Shown here: piece after piece, positions 10,888 through 19,364 of the stretch | How positions within the stretch are numbered: the stretch's first letter is position 1 | How the letters are laid out: every line of letters begins with the position of its first letter | Assembly: GCA_016281775.1 (NCBI GenBank) | Contig: JAEEJH010000126.1 | Location: forward strand, 1-33,883 | Source: Clostridiales bacterium | GTDB taxonomy: Bacteria > Bacillota > Clostridia > Oscillospirales > CAG-272 | DNA length: 33,883 nt | Direction of reading: 5' to 3' | The notes under the pieces: model-generated | What the model was told of the DNA's origin: nothing | Database searches by the model: none | The model's input: the letters and a program-made list of their open reading frames with translations, nothing else | Made by a program: the position numbers and the translations under genes

Positions 10888-10916
10888 ATTGTACCACGGA
10901 TATTTGAATAATTCAA
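10888..10916 (-). promoter_or_regulatory. Putative sigma-A promoter of the glycogen operon with an overlapping dyad
   Basis: On the minus strand: TTGAAT-N17-TACAAT with extended -10 (TGG-TACAAT). Perfect dyad TTGAAT-A-ATTCAA at 10904-10916 overlaps the -35. Confidence 0.65.
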
Positions 10917-10976
10917 TAATTATCAAACAATTTTAATGGCTTTTACATAAAAATATAATTAGTTTTTTATAACTAC

Positions 10977-11005
10977 TTGAAAAAAACGGGAAAGTATGTT
11001 AAAAT
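10977..11005 (+). promoter_or_regulatory. Putative sigma-A promoter for the 11031 operon
   Basis: TTGAAA (10977-10982)-N17-TAAAAT (11000-11005), followed by AAGGGAG and an ATG at 11031. Confidence 0.65.
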
Positions 11006-11030
11006 ATCAAAAAATCAAGGGAGTACAGCT

Positions 11031-11675
11031 ATGGATAACAAGATCAGAGAGCCCGGCAAGGTCGGAGAAGAGATAGTTTACTGTACCGACGGAAAATACC
11101 GCTGGTCGTACGAGCTTAACCTGTTCAAAAATCCGACGATACTGATTATGATCTTGAAGATATTTTTCTTCATCATACTCGGCATATTCGTTTTCGTAAC
11201 GCTTTTCGATATGGGCAATCCGGGCTTCTTCTGGGAGGGGTTTCTTCTCAATCTCAAGATGTTCGGCATAATTCTTCTCGTCATGTTCGGCATATCGCTG
11301 CTCGGATATCTGGTTTACGCCGCGATTATGGGCGGCAAATACTGCGTGCTTTTCGAAATGGACGAAGAGGGCGTCACGCATACGCAGATGATGAAGCAAG
11401 TCAAAAGATCCGAGCTCATTTCGACGCTCACCGTGCTTGCGGGTCTCGCCGCGAAAAATCCGACGACCGTCGGCGTCGGTCTGAACTCCGGCGCGAGAAC
11501 GAGTATGCGATCGGAGTTTTCAAAAGTCAGAAGCGTGAAATCGTACCCTAAAAGAGGCGTTATAAAGGTCAATATGACTTTTGAAAAGAATCAGGTATAC
11601 GCGTCGAAAGCCGACTTTGATTTCGTGAACGGCTTTATACTTGATCACTGCCCGAATCTCAAAAAACGCAAATAA
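11031..11675 (+). CDS. Membrane protein of unknown function, two predicted TM helices plus a C-terminal soluble domain
   Basis: Hydrophobic segments ILIMILKIFFFIILGIFVFVTLF and MFGIILLVMFGISLLGYLVYAAI. ATG at 11031 with RBS; the ORF-track start at 10977 is a TTG lying inside the -35 box. Confidence 0.7.
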   Translation: MDNKIREPGKVGEEIVYCTDGKYRWSYELNLFKNPTILIMILKIFFFIILGIFVFVTLFDMGNPGFFWEGFLLNLKMFGIILLVMFGISLLGYLVYAAIMGGKYCVLFEMDEEGVTHTQMMKQVKRSELISTLTVLAGLAAKNPTTVGVGLNSGARTSMRSEFSKVRSVKSYPKRGVIKVNMTFEKNQVYASKADFDFVNGFILDHCPNLKKRK

Positions 11676-11694
11676 AGGTCAAGGGTAACTTTGA

Positions 11695-12540
11695 ATGAAT
11701 TATCTCAATCTGATCACGGTGATACCGGCGATCGCGCTGTGCGCGTACGTCTGGTATAAAGACAGAGCGGAGAAAGAGCCGGTCGGGCTTCTTCTGATAC
11801 TGCTCGGCGCAGGCGCGGCGCTGTGCGTGCCCGCCAAGCTGTTATCGGGGCTCGTTTCGTCGCTTTTCGATTCCGCGTTTTCGCCTTACGTCAGTTTTTC
11901 CGTAAGCGGCGTGGCTGAGTATACATCGGACGGTATGATGTATTTGCACAATTTTCTCTGTGCGGTCGTTGCCGTCGCCCTCACAGAAGAGGCGTTCAAA
12001 TGGCTCGCCGTATTTTTCATCACGCGAAAAAACAAAAACTTCAATTCGCTTTTCGACGGCATCGTCTACCACGTGTTTCTGTCAATCGGTTTTTCGCTTG
12101 CCGAGAATCTTATGATCGTTTACAGCGACGGGACCGATACGCTGCTGATCCGCGCGTTTATCTCCGTGCCCGCGCATCTGCTTTTCGGCATACTCTCGGG
12201 CTTCTTCTATACTGTCTGGCACGTTTATAAAAAAGCGTCGGACAAAGAAAACGCGCTTATCGCCGACGGACGTATATCGGAAAAAAAGATCCGCACGGCT
12301 CCGCTTTATCTCATCCTGAGCGCCGCCGTGCCGGTGCTCGTACACGGTATCGGCACGTTTGCGGAGATCAACGGAAGCAGACATTTCAGATTCGCGTATT
12401 TTGTTCTGGCGATAATCCTTTACGCCGTATGTTTCGTCATCACTCACGCCGTGTCGCGCCGCGACAAGTCGGATACGGAGACGGCGGACGTCATATTGAG
12501 ACGTGCTCACGGCGATACCGGGCGGGGTGATTCACAATGA
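11695..12540 (+). CDS. PrsW-family glutamic-type intramembrane protease
   Basis: Multi-TM protein with LTEEAFKW (EExxK) and FDGIVYHVFLSIGFSLAENLMIV, plus AHLLFGILSGFFY. Confidence 0.8.
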   Translation: MNYLNLITVIPAIALCAYVWYKDRAEKEPVGLLLILLGAGAALCVPAKLLSGLVSSLFDSAFSPYVSFSVSGVAEYTSDGMMYLHNFLCAVVAVALTEEAFKWLAVFFITRKNKNFNSLFDGIVYHVFLSIGFSLAENLMIVYSDGTDTLLIRAFISVPAHLLFGILSGFFYTVWHVYKKASDKENALIADGRISEKKIRTAPLYLILSAAVPVLVHGIGTFAEINGSRHFRFAYFVLAIILYAVCFVITHAVSRRDKSDTETADVILRRAHGDTGRGDSQ

Positions 12541-13793
12541 AGAAATTTCTGAAAGGCGTGCTGTTTGTCGCCGCCGTTGCGGCGGTGATATATATCGGCT
12601 ATCATATCATACTCGGAGGCTTCAGTCTGCTGATGCTTTCCGATACGTCGGACCCGGCGCCCGCGCCCGGCGGTACGGCCTATATACCGCCCGGTACGGA
12701 AGGCGAGACCGACGCCGAGACGGAAAAGACGTCCTCGCCGTCATACGAGGCGAGAGCCGCCGACTTTTACTACGCTCAACTGAACGAATCGGAAAAGGTC
12801 GTTTACGCAGGTCTATACGACGCCGTCAGGAGCGGCAAAAACAGTATAAGAGTAAAAGGCCTGCCCGAACCCGGATATAAAGATATGATCAAAAGATCGG
12901 TCTATTCGCTTACATACGATCATCCCGAACTGTTCTGGCTTAACAGAAGCTTCACGATGACGCGCACGTATTCGGACGGTAAGACCGTAGTGCTGATAGA
13001 ACTGCACAGTTATGAATTCTACGAGTATTCGTCGAACCCTCAAAGATACGTTGCTAAGCTTGAAAACAAAGTTGCCGAGGTCGCGTCTCTCGCGTCGGGC
13101 ATCGAAACGGAATACGAAAAAGCGAAATTCTTTTATAAGTATCTCGCCGAGCACACCGAATATGACGACGAGAGGCTCGCCGAATCGCAAAAAACGGTAC
13201 ACTCTCCGCTTAGTCAGCTGATATACACGCCGTACGCCTGCCTCGTCGAAGGCAGAGCCGTATGCGCGGGATACGCCAAAGCGTTCCAGATGCTCTGCGA
13301 AGCCTGCGGCATCGAATGCACTTATATCACCGGCTGGGGAGGGGAAGAGCGGCACGGCTGGAGCTGCGTGAAGCTCGACGGCGAATACTATTTCGTCGAT
13401 CCGACGTGGGGCGACGGCGAAGTCACGTACGAAGGCAAGCCGATCGAATGCGTGAATTACGAATACCTCTGCATGAATAAAGAAACGCTCGGACTGTCTC
13501 ATCTGCCCGACGAAGAACTGCTTCCGGTCCCGGTATGCGATTCCGACAAGTACGATTATTTCGTCTATAACGGCTTTCTTATGAGCTCGTTTTCGGATCC
13601 GGTCGTGTCGGACGTGATAAACAGGCAGGCGGGTGAGCGGCCGATACTGCTCAAGTTTACCGACAAAAAAGCTTACGCCGAAGCGGCGGACAGCGTATCC
13701 AAAGATAAGATAAGCGCGCTGAAAAGCGCGGATTACTTGTTTTCGAGAAAAGAAGACAGAAAAACCGTATATATCTACGTCATAGATAAATGA
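12537..13793 (+). CDS. Membrane-anchored transglutaminase-like domain protein
   Basis: N-terminal TM helix and a Pro/Thr/Glu-rich linker, then a Cys-His-Asp triad in GRAVCAGYAKAFQMLC (C243), ERHGWSCV (H273), YYFVDPTWGD (D288). ATGA overlap with the upstream gene. Confidence 0.85.
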   Translation: MKKFLKGVLFVAAVAAVIYIGYHIILGGFSLLMLSDTSDPAPAPGGTAYIPPGTEGETDAETEKTSSPSYEARAADFYYAQLNESEKVVYAGLYDAVRSGKNSIRVKGLPEPGYKDMIKRSVYSLTYDHPELFWLNRSFTMTRTYSDGKTVVLIELHSYEFYEYSSNPQRYVAKLENKVAEVASLASGIETEYEKAKFFYKYLAEHTEYDDERLAESQKTVHSPLSQLIYTPYACLVEGRAVCAGYAKAFQMLCEACGIECTYITGWGGEERHGWSCVKLDGEYYFVDPTWGDGEVTYEGKPIECVNYEYLCMNKETLGLSHLPDEELLPVPVCDSDKYDYFVYNGFLMSSFSDPVVSDVINRQAGERPILLKFTDKKAYAEAADSVSKDKISALKSADYLFSRKEDRKTVYIYVIDK

Positions 13794-13801
13794 AAAAAAG
13801 G

Positions 13802-13826
13802 CGGTCGGAAGTTCGGTTTCCGACCG
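13802..13826. terminator. Bidirectional terminator between convergent operons
   Basis: CGGTCGGAA-gttcggt-TTCCGACCG, with an A-run upstream (13794-13799) and a T-run downstream (tcttttttg). Confidence 0.8.
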
Positions 13827-13900
13827 TCTTTTTTGTCGTCTGTCAGTTGATGACCGTTAAAAAATCCTTGATAACGGCGCTGATAAGCTCGCCGTTCTTT

Positions 13901-15397
13901 TTAAAACAGCATCGCTTCGGCGTATTCGGAAACGAACAGAGGGTTCGATGCGAGCTGAACGGTCTTTATTTTCTTAACTGCCGCTTCGCACTCGGAGCGA
14001 AGCGGCAGCGAAAGCAGAAGCAGAGAAGCGCCGGAGAGCGCCGCGTTACCCGTAACGGTGATCCTGTCTTTCAGTTCAGCCGGTATAAGCCCGATCTTCG
14101 CCGCGTTTTCTTTGTCGAGGTAACTTCCGAAGCCGCCGGCGATATAAAGCGTATCAACCTCCTCGATCTTTACGCCCGAGGTCTTTAACAGTGTAACAAT
14201 GCCCGCATGTACCGCGCCTTTTGCAAGCTGTATCGCGCGTATATCCTTCTGCGTCAGCGTGACGTTTTCGTCTAAAGTAATATCTTCTTCAAGGTATCCC
14301 GTTTCGTCAAGATCTTCCGTATCGAGCATACACGCGACCGCGTCGACTATTCCGCTGCCGCAGATACCGGCGGGAGCCTTATCGCCGATCACGCGTACGC
14401 GGTATTTTCCGTCTTTCAGATATACCTTATCGACCGCGCCGTCGCCGCCGCTCATGCCGCACGATATGCCCGCGCCTTCAAAAGCCGGACCCGCGGCTGT
14501 GGAGCAGGCGTAAAACGAGCCTTTGTCGTTCAACACTATCTCGTTGTTGGTGCCTATGTCGGTCAGCATCGTTATCCCGCCCGCTTCATACATCCCGGCG
14601 CTGCATATCGCGGCTGTCGTATCTGCGCCGATAAAAGCAGATATGCACGGCGGAAAATAAATCACGGCGTTTTCGGAGATCGCGTCAAGCCCGATATCCG
14701 AAGCCGGTACATTACAGCCGAAAAGACGCTTCGCCGCAAACGGCGCGTGGGTAAGCGGTTCGACGTCCTCGCCCGTGAGAAGATACAGCATCGCCGTATT
14801 GCCGGCTATCACCGCGCCGTCGATATCGTGCGGGTCGATACCCGCGCCGCGCGCGGCTTTTTTTATCAGTTCGTTCACGCCGTTTCGTATCGACGCGGCT
14901 ATCGCCGCCGCTTCGCCTTTCAGCGCCGCTTCCATACGCGAGATAACGTCAGCGCCGAAAGACCTCTGCGGATTGAGGCAGCTTTGGCCCGATATCAGAT
15001 TCCCCGCGCTGTCGTACAGCCGCAGCGCTATGGTGGTCGTGCCTATATCTATCGCGGCGCCGTATTTTACAAAAGACGGCGAAAGTACGTACTCACGGAG
15101 ATCTCCGTCGGTCCTTATCTGCGAAGCGCCCGCCTCTTCATAACTTATATCGCAGTCGCCTTCGATATACGTCATGCACGCGAGGCGCACGCCGCTTTCT
15201 ATCTCGTCATTCGTCAGCAGATCGCGTTCTTTCTGCGTCAAGGCGGAAAGAGCGCCGCTCGCCTTTACCTTGCATTTGCCGCATTTGCCGTGACCGCCGC
15301 AGGCGCCGCCGAAACCGCGCGGAACAAGAGCGGAGTACAGCGAAACGCCCTCTTCTGTAAACAGTGTATTTTTGTTTACGGTAACTTTACACTTCAT
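13901..15397 (-). CDS. [2Fe-2S] ferredoxin + ASKHA-domain corrinoid protein reductive activase (DUF4445 / RACE-type)
   Basis: N-terminal FGGACGGHGKCGKCKVKASG...RLACM (2Fe-2S cysteines) and an ASKHA phosphate motif AAIDIGTTTIALRLYD; ADTTAAICSAGMYEAGGITMLTDIGTNNEIV; IAGGFGSYLDKENAAKIGLIP. Start placed at 15397 (ATGA overlap 15394-15397); the ORF-track N-terminal extension is spurious. Confidence 0.88.
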   Translation of the reverse strand: MKCKVTVNKNTLFTEEGVSLYSALVPRGFGGACGGHGKCGKCKVKASGALSALTQKERDLLTNDEIESGVRLACMTYIEGDCDISYEEAGASQIRTDGDLREYVLSPSFVKYGAAIDIGTTTIALRLYDSAGNLISGQSCLNPQRSFGADVISRMEAALKGEAAAIAASIRNGVNELIKKAARGAGIDPHDIDGAVIAGNTAMLYLLTGEDVEPLTHAPFAAKRLFGCNVPASDIGLDAISENAVIYFPPCISAFIGADTTAAICSAGMYEAGGITMLTDIGTNNEIVLNDKGSFYACSTAAGPAFEGAGISCGMSGGDGAVDKVYLKDGKYRVRVIGDKAPAGICGSGIVDAVACMLDTEDLDETGYLEEDITLDENVTLTQKDIRAIQLAKGAVHAGIVTLLKTSGVKIEEVDTLYIAGGFGSYLDKENAAKIGLIPAELKDRITVTGNAALSGASLLLLSLPLRSECEAAVKKIKTVQLASNPLFVSEYAEAMLF

Positions 15398-15960
15398 ATC
15401 TGACCGATATCGAACAGCACCGCGCCGAAATAAGTCACGGTGTTCTGTCCGTTGATATATTTCATTCCCGCCGCTTTTGCAAGCGCGGATACGTTCACTC
15501 CGTACGTCTCGAGCGAGGCGACGGCATCGTCCGGATGGCGGCACGGTTCGTTCGTCTTTTTAGCGCAGACTTCGCAGATACTGCATCCGCCCGCGCCGAG
15601 ATTCAGATACCGGGCAAACGGTTCGTCTTTCATTGCCTCGCGTACGTCAGCCATCAGCTTTGCATGCGCCTTCATCGCCTCGACCATGCCTTCGAAATCG
15701 TAACTGTCTTCAAGCGTGCCGACCGACTGATATACGAAGATGAAACCGTAAGAGCGAAGTTCTTTTATAAGCGTTTCTATATCGCCCGCGTCGGGCGGAC
15801 ACATCCAGTTTTTGCCGTAATTGCCGCAGACGTTCTTCTCGCAGAGCGTGCGGAAAGACGGATCGGTCGTTACATCCGAAACCGGTATCACCGCGGCTTT
15901 GTACGCGCCGTACGAGACGGCGAGTTCTGAAAGGTGTATAAACAATTCTTCTTTTTTCAT
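15394..15960 (-). CDS. DUF2284-family cysteine-rich (putative metal-binding) protein
   Basis: CGNYGKNWMCPP and GAGGCSICEVCAKKTNEPCRHPDDAVASLETYGVNV, typical of the DUF2284 family. Confidence 0.82.
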   Translation of the reverse strand: MKKEELFIHLSELAVSYGAYKAAVIPVSDVTTDPSFRTLCEKNVCGNYGKNWMCPPDAGDIETLIKELRSYGFIFVYQSVGTLEDSYDFEGMVEAMKAHAKLMADVREAMKDEPFARYLNLGAGGCSICEVCAKKTNEPCRHPDDAVASLETYGVNVSALAKAAGMKYINGQNTVTYFGAVLFDIGQI

Positions 15961-15961
15961 A

Positions 15962-16600
15962 TCAGTTTGCGGCGCAGAAAGCCGCCGCGGCGTCAGCCGC
16001 GCTTGCGGCGTCTGGCGTGTAGCAGTCGGCGCCTATCTGACGGCAGAACGCTTCGTCTACCGGCGCGCCGCCTATCATGATTTTCACTTTGTCGCGTATG
16101 CCGGCTTCTTCCGCTTTTTTGACCACTTCGCCCATAACTCCCATGGTGGTCGTGAGCAGAGCGGAGCAGCAGATTATCTGACAGTTCTGCTCGATCGCAG
16201 TCTGTATGAACGTTTCCGGCGCGACGTCCGTGCCGAGATCTATGACCTCGAGCCCTTTGCCTTCCATCATCATCTTTACGAGGTTTTTGCCTATATCGTG
16301 CAGATCTCCCTGTACCGTGCCGATGCAGACTCTGCCGACGGCTTTTACGCCCGCCTGTTCGAGATAAGGCTTCAGTACCTGAGACCCGACGTTCATCGCG
16401 CGCGCGGCGACGAGCACTTCGGGAACGTAGACTTCATTCGCCTTGAATTTCTCGCCGATGATATTCATACCGTCGAGAAGACCTTTGCTGAGAATCTCTT
16501 CGGGGGCATAACCCTGTTCTACAGCCTGCATAACGAGCTCTTTTACTATCTTGGCTTTACCTTTTTGCAGATTTTCGGATATTTCGGTAAGAATGCTCAT
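15962..16600 (-). CDS. Corrinoid (B12-binding) methyltransferase protein, MtaC/MtbC/MttC-like
   Basis: Met-synthase cap-like N-terminal helices followed by GTVQGDLHDIGKNLV (DxHxxG lower-ligand motif), CSALLTTTMGVMGEVV and KIMIGGAPVDEAF. Confidence 0.93.
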   Translation of the reverse strand: MSILTEISENLQKGKAKIVKELVMQAVEQGYAPEEILSKGLLDGMNIIGEKFKANEVYVPEVLVAARAMNVGSQVLKPYLEQAGVKAVGRVCIGTVQGDLHDIGKNLVKMMMEGKGLEVIDLGTDVAPETFIQTAIEQNCQIICCSALLTTTMGVMGEVVKKAEEAGIRDKVKIMIGGAPVDEAFCRQIGADCYTPDAASAADAAAAFCAAN

Positions 16601-16614
16601 TTTATTATCCTCCG

Positions 16615-18249
16615 TTATATTATTTTTATGATTTTACCGCGGGTTACGCCGCCCGGATTGTATGCGTCGACCGTGACGTGATATCTCACGCCGCGGATAA
16701 GGCTTCTTATCTCGGCTCCGCATTCGCCGATGATCTGATAATGCGTATGCAGTTCGTTTTCGTTGACGCCGAAACGGACGAAATATCCTTCCGCTCCGGG
16801 CACCGGCTCCCAGCTGACCGTCATGTCGCGTTCGTCTTCGTGCCGCAGTACCGAAAAATCGGGAGCGGAATCCGGCGCTTTTTCGCCGCCTTTTCCGAAG
16901 ATACGCAGACCCGAAACGGCGAATCTGCCGTTTGCCGGGAATCCGCCTCGGTTTGTCAGCTTGATATATCTGAACTTCACGCTGTCGAACTGGAAATACT
17001 CGTGAGACAGATCGTCTTCGTTATCTGTTCTGTCTATCAGCGTTACCCAGTTTTCACCGTCGCATGAGACTTCGACCGTGTATTTATATGAAAATCCGTT
17101 GTCTCTTCCGTGGCATGGCGTAATATCCTGATCGGCGAAATTCACCTGGAGCGAAAACACGTCGCGCATAACACCGAGATCGGCGGCGAGATATTCGCCT
17201 GCGTCGCCTGTCGCCGCGCTCCACCACGTTTTCATATTCTCGTCGAATGCAAGGCAGGGAAGATGATCGCCGTAAACCGACGAGGCGGAAGCTTTCGCGT
17301 TATACGAGAGTAGATGCATGCCCGCGTCCGATCCGGTAAAAGGATCGTCGGTATCGTGCGGGTATATCATCGGATAGTCGCCCCGCAGAGTGTTCGTATA
17401 CAATCTTCCGTCTATGATCTTGGCGGGAAACAAAGCAAGGCGCCGCTCGAACATGTGATTCACGCTGATCGACACCGTGTCGATCTTCCAAAGGCTGCCG
17501 CGCTTGTCCTCGAACAGACAGCCGTGACCCGCGCCGCGCATGAAGCCGGTCGGTTTGAACACGGTCGGGCTGTTATCGCAGTTTTCAAAAGGTCCGAGCG
17601 GATGATCCGATACGGCGACGCCGTCGCAGTAGGTCGAAAACTCCGTTCCGGGCGTGGCGTATGTAAGGTAGTATTTGCCGTTTATCTTGTTTACCCAGCC
17701 GCCCTCGAGGCTCGGCATACGCTCGATCTCGTTATTGTCGCCGCAGCGGTCGTAACCGCGGTTTTTATAATCCGAATAAAATATCGGCACCGGTCCTTCG
17801 ACGACGCGCATATTATCGTTCGGATCGAGCTTCGACGCGTGCAAACACCTGTCGCCGAGCCCTTCGTAAACGTAAACGTAACCGTCGTCGTCGAAAAGGA
17901 ACGCCGGATCGTGCCATTCGTATGGCCGCCCGATATTCACCCACGAATCCGGATCGAACGGATCGTCGGAATACAAGATACTGCCGCCCTGACTGTGCGT
18001 TATATACATCCGCTCGCCTGCGACGCAGACGCCGGGAGCGAAAAGCCCGAATTCCGGCTGTTTTTTCAGATCGACTCGGATAAAGTCCCATTTGACGAGA
18101 TCGTCGGATATCCAGTAACCGGAGCCGTGCGAAGCGAAAAGAAAGTATTTTTCTTTGTAGAGCACGATCGCCGGGTCTGCGGACTCGCGTCCGTTGTAAC
18201 TTAACTGATACTGATAATTGATATTAACGGGGTTACAAAAGGTTTTCAT
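16615..18249 (-). CDS. GH43-family glycosidase with F5/8 type C (discoidin) and fibronectin type III-like domains; no signal peptide
   Basis: Beta-propeller motifs SADPAIVLYKEKYFLFAS, WHDPAFLFDDDGYVYVYEG, EIERMPSLEGGWV. Discoidin-like AFDENMKTWWSAATGDAGEYLAADLG...RYIKLTNRGG; C-terminal FN3-like VSWEPVPGAEGYFVRFG. Confidence 0.85.
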   Translation of the reverse strand: MKTFCNPVNINYQYQLSYNGRESADPAIVLYKEKYFLFASHGSGYWISDDLVKWDFIRVDLKKQPEFGLFAPGVCVAGERMYITHSQGGSILYSDDPFDPDSWVNIGRPYEWHDPAFLFDDDGYVYVYEGLGDRCLHASKLDPNDNMRVVEGPVPIFYSDYKNRGYDRCGDNNEIERMPSLEGGWVNKINGKYYLTYATPGTEFSTYCDGVAVSDHPLGPFENCDNSPTVFKPTGFMRGAGHGCLFEDKRGSLWKIDTVSISVNHMFERRLALFPAKIIDGRLYTNTLRGDYPMIYPHDTDDPFTGSDAGMHLLSYNAKASASSVYGDHLPCLAFDENMKTWWSAATGDAGEYLAADLGVMRDVFSLQVNFADQDITPCHGRDNGFSYKYTVEVSCDGENWVTLIDRTDNEDDLSHEYFQFDSVKFRYIKLTNRGGFPANGRFAVSGLRIFGKGGEKAPDSAPDFSVLRHEDERDMTVSWEPVPGAEGYFVRFGVNENELHTHYQIIGECGAEIRSLIRGVRYHVTVDAYNPGGVTRGKIIKII

Positions 18250-18263
18250 ATACGTATTACCCT

Positions 18264-19364
18264 TTATTTATAATTCAGCGCGCCGGAATGTATGATACCT
18301 GTCATTTTTTTATGCCATCCGATATCGTTCCACAGAGACGGAAACTGAGGTCCGCAGAAATTATTCGTTGTGATTGCAGCCCAGCGACCGGTTTGCGAAG
18401 CTGTTTTTACTCCGATCTCGCATAGCTCTTTTATCCAGCTCCAGTCCGTACCCGGTCTGTCCATACAGTCGATGATGCCCCAGCACTCGGTAGTTACGAG
18501 CGGCAGTCCGGTTTCTTCCGAAAAAGCGGCGAAGTAACGTATCTGTTCCGTTAAAACGTGCTGCCAGTATTTTTTGCTTTTCAGGTAAAGTTCTTTTTGC
18601 TGTTCGATGATCTCGCCGGGCGTTCCGTCGCGTCTTACCTTTGCAAACGCGGCTGTAAATCTTCCGTCGCCGTCGCCGTTCATCCATATATGCGGTTCGT
18701 ACAGTCCGTAGCCTTCGAGATCTTCACGGCCTATCCTGTCAAATTCCGTGGATACCGAAAAGGTCAGCGGTATATCCGGATACGCTTTTTTGTATTCGTT
18801 TATCGTGCCGTGTATCCAGTATTGACAAAGATCTCCGTCGCGGAACGGCACCGAGCCGTCTTCGTTTCTCACGAAATCAGCCCAATGAGCAAATTCGTTG
18901 CAGAAATCAACGTACAGAACGTCGCCGCCGGCGGCAAGGACCGTCTCGGTAGCGCGGATAAACATTTTCGCAAGCGTTTTCGGCGTATCGACGGAGCGGA
19001 CGGCGCTTCTCGTGCCGCTGTCGCGGAACCACGTTGAAAGCCCGAGCTTTATTCCGTTTGCGGAGCAGACTTTTACGAAATCGGTCAGCTTTTTTTCAAC
19101 GTTTTCGATATAAATCGTTTCTCTCGTCCCCCACGACGCATAATCCGGCGGCCAGACGGGATCGAGCCGGAACACGCCGTGAGGATTACGGTATATCATA
19201 TGAGGAAAAACGTCGAGTCTTATCGCGTCGTAACCGCGTTCTTTCAACTCGGTTACGGCTTTTTCCCAGTCTTCGTATCCGCCGCCTTCGAAACGGCGTT
19301 CGAGCCATGAGAAATCCCACATCGTTATGGCGAGCGGATGCTTCAGTGAGTTCAAGGCGTTCAT
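18264..19364 (-). CDS. Cellulase-like (sugar-binding cellulase-like) TIM-barrel glycoside hydrolase family protein, no signal peptide
   Basis: MWDFSWLERRFEGGGYEDWEKAVTELKERGYDAIRLDVFPH; DVLYVDFCNEF; LVTTECWG. Looks like the PF12876-type cellulase-like family, assigned from memory rather than a search. Confidence 0.65.
   Translation of the reverse strand: MNALNSLKHPLAITMWDFSWLERRFEGGGYEDWEKAVTELKERGYDAIRLDVFPHMIYRNPHGVFRLDPVWPPDYASWGTRETIYIENVEKKLTDFVKVCSANGIKLGLSTWFRDSGTRSAVRSVDTPKTLAKMFIRATETVLAAGGDVLYVDFCNEFAHWADFVRNEDGSVPFRDGDLCQYWIHGTINEYKKAYPDIPLTFSVSTEFDRIGREDLEGYGLYEPHIWMNGDGDGRFTAAFAKVRRDGTPGEIIEQQKELYLKSKKYWQHVLTEQIRYFAAFSEETGLPLVTTECWGIIDCMDRPGTDWSWIKELCEIGVKTASQTGRWAAITTNNFCGPQFPSLWNDIGWHKKMTGIIHSGALNYK

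Noticed and set aside
10861-10926. N-terminal extension of the acyltransferase (MIIIELFKYPWYNKMNKFLRLI)
   Set aside because: It overlaps the putative promoter. The ATG at 10860 has a good Shine-Dalgarno and begins the conserved-looking protein.
15398-15544. N-terminal 49-aa extension of the ferredoxin/ASKHA activase
   Set aside because: It is out-of-frame translation of the DUF2284 gene. The ferredoxin domain starts cleanly at the ATG at 15397, which overlaps the upstream stop.
17314-18204. 296-aa plus-strand ORF antisense to GH43
   Set aside because: Shadow ORF inside a recognisable GH43 gene, with no RBS or domain support.
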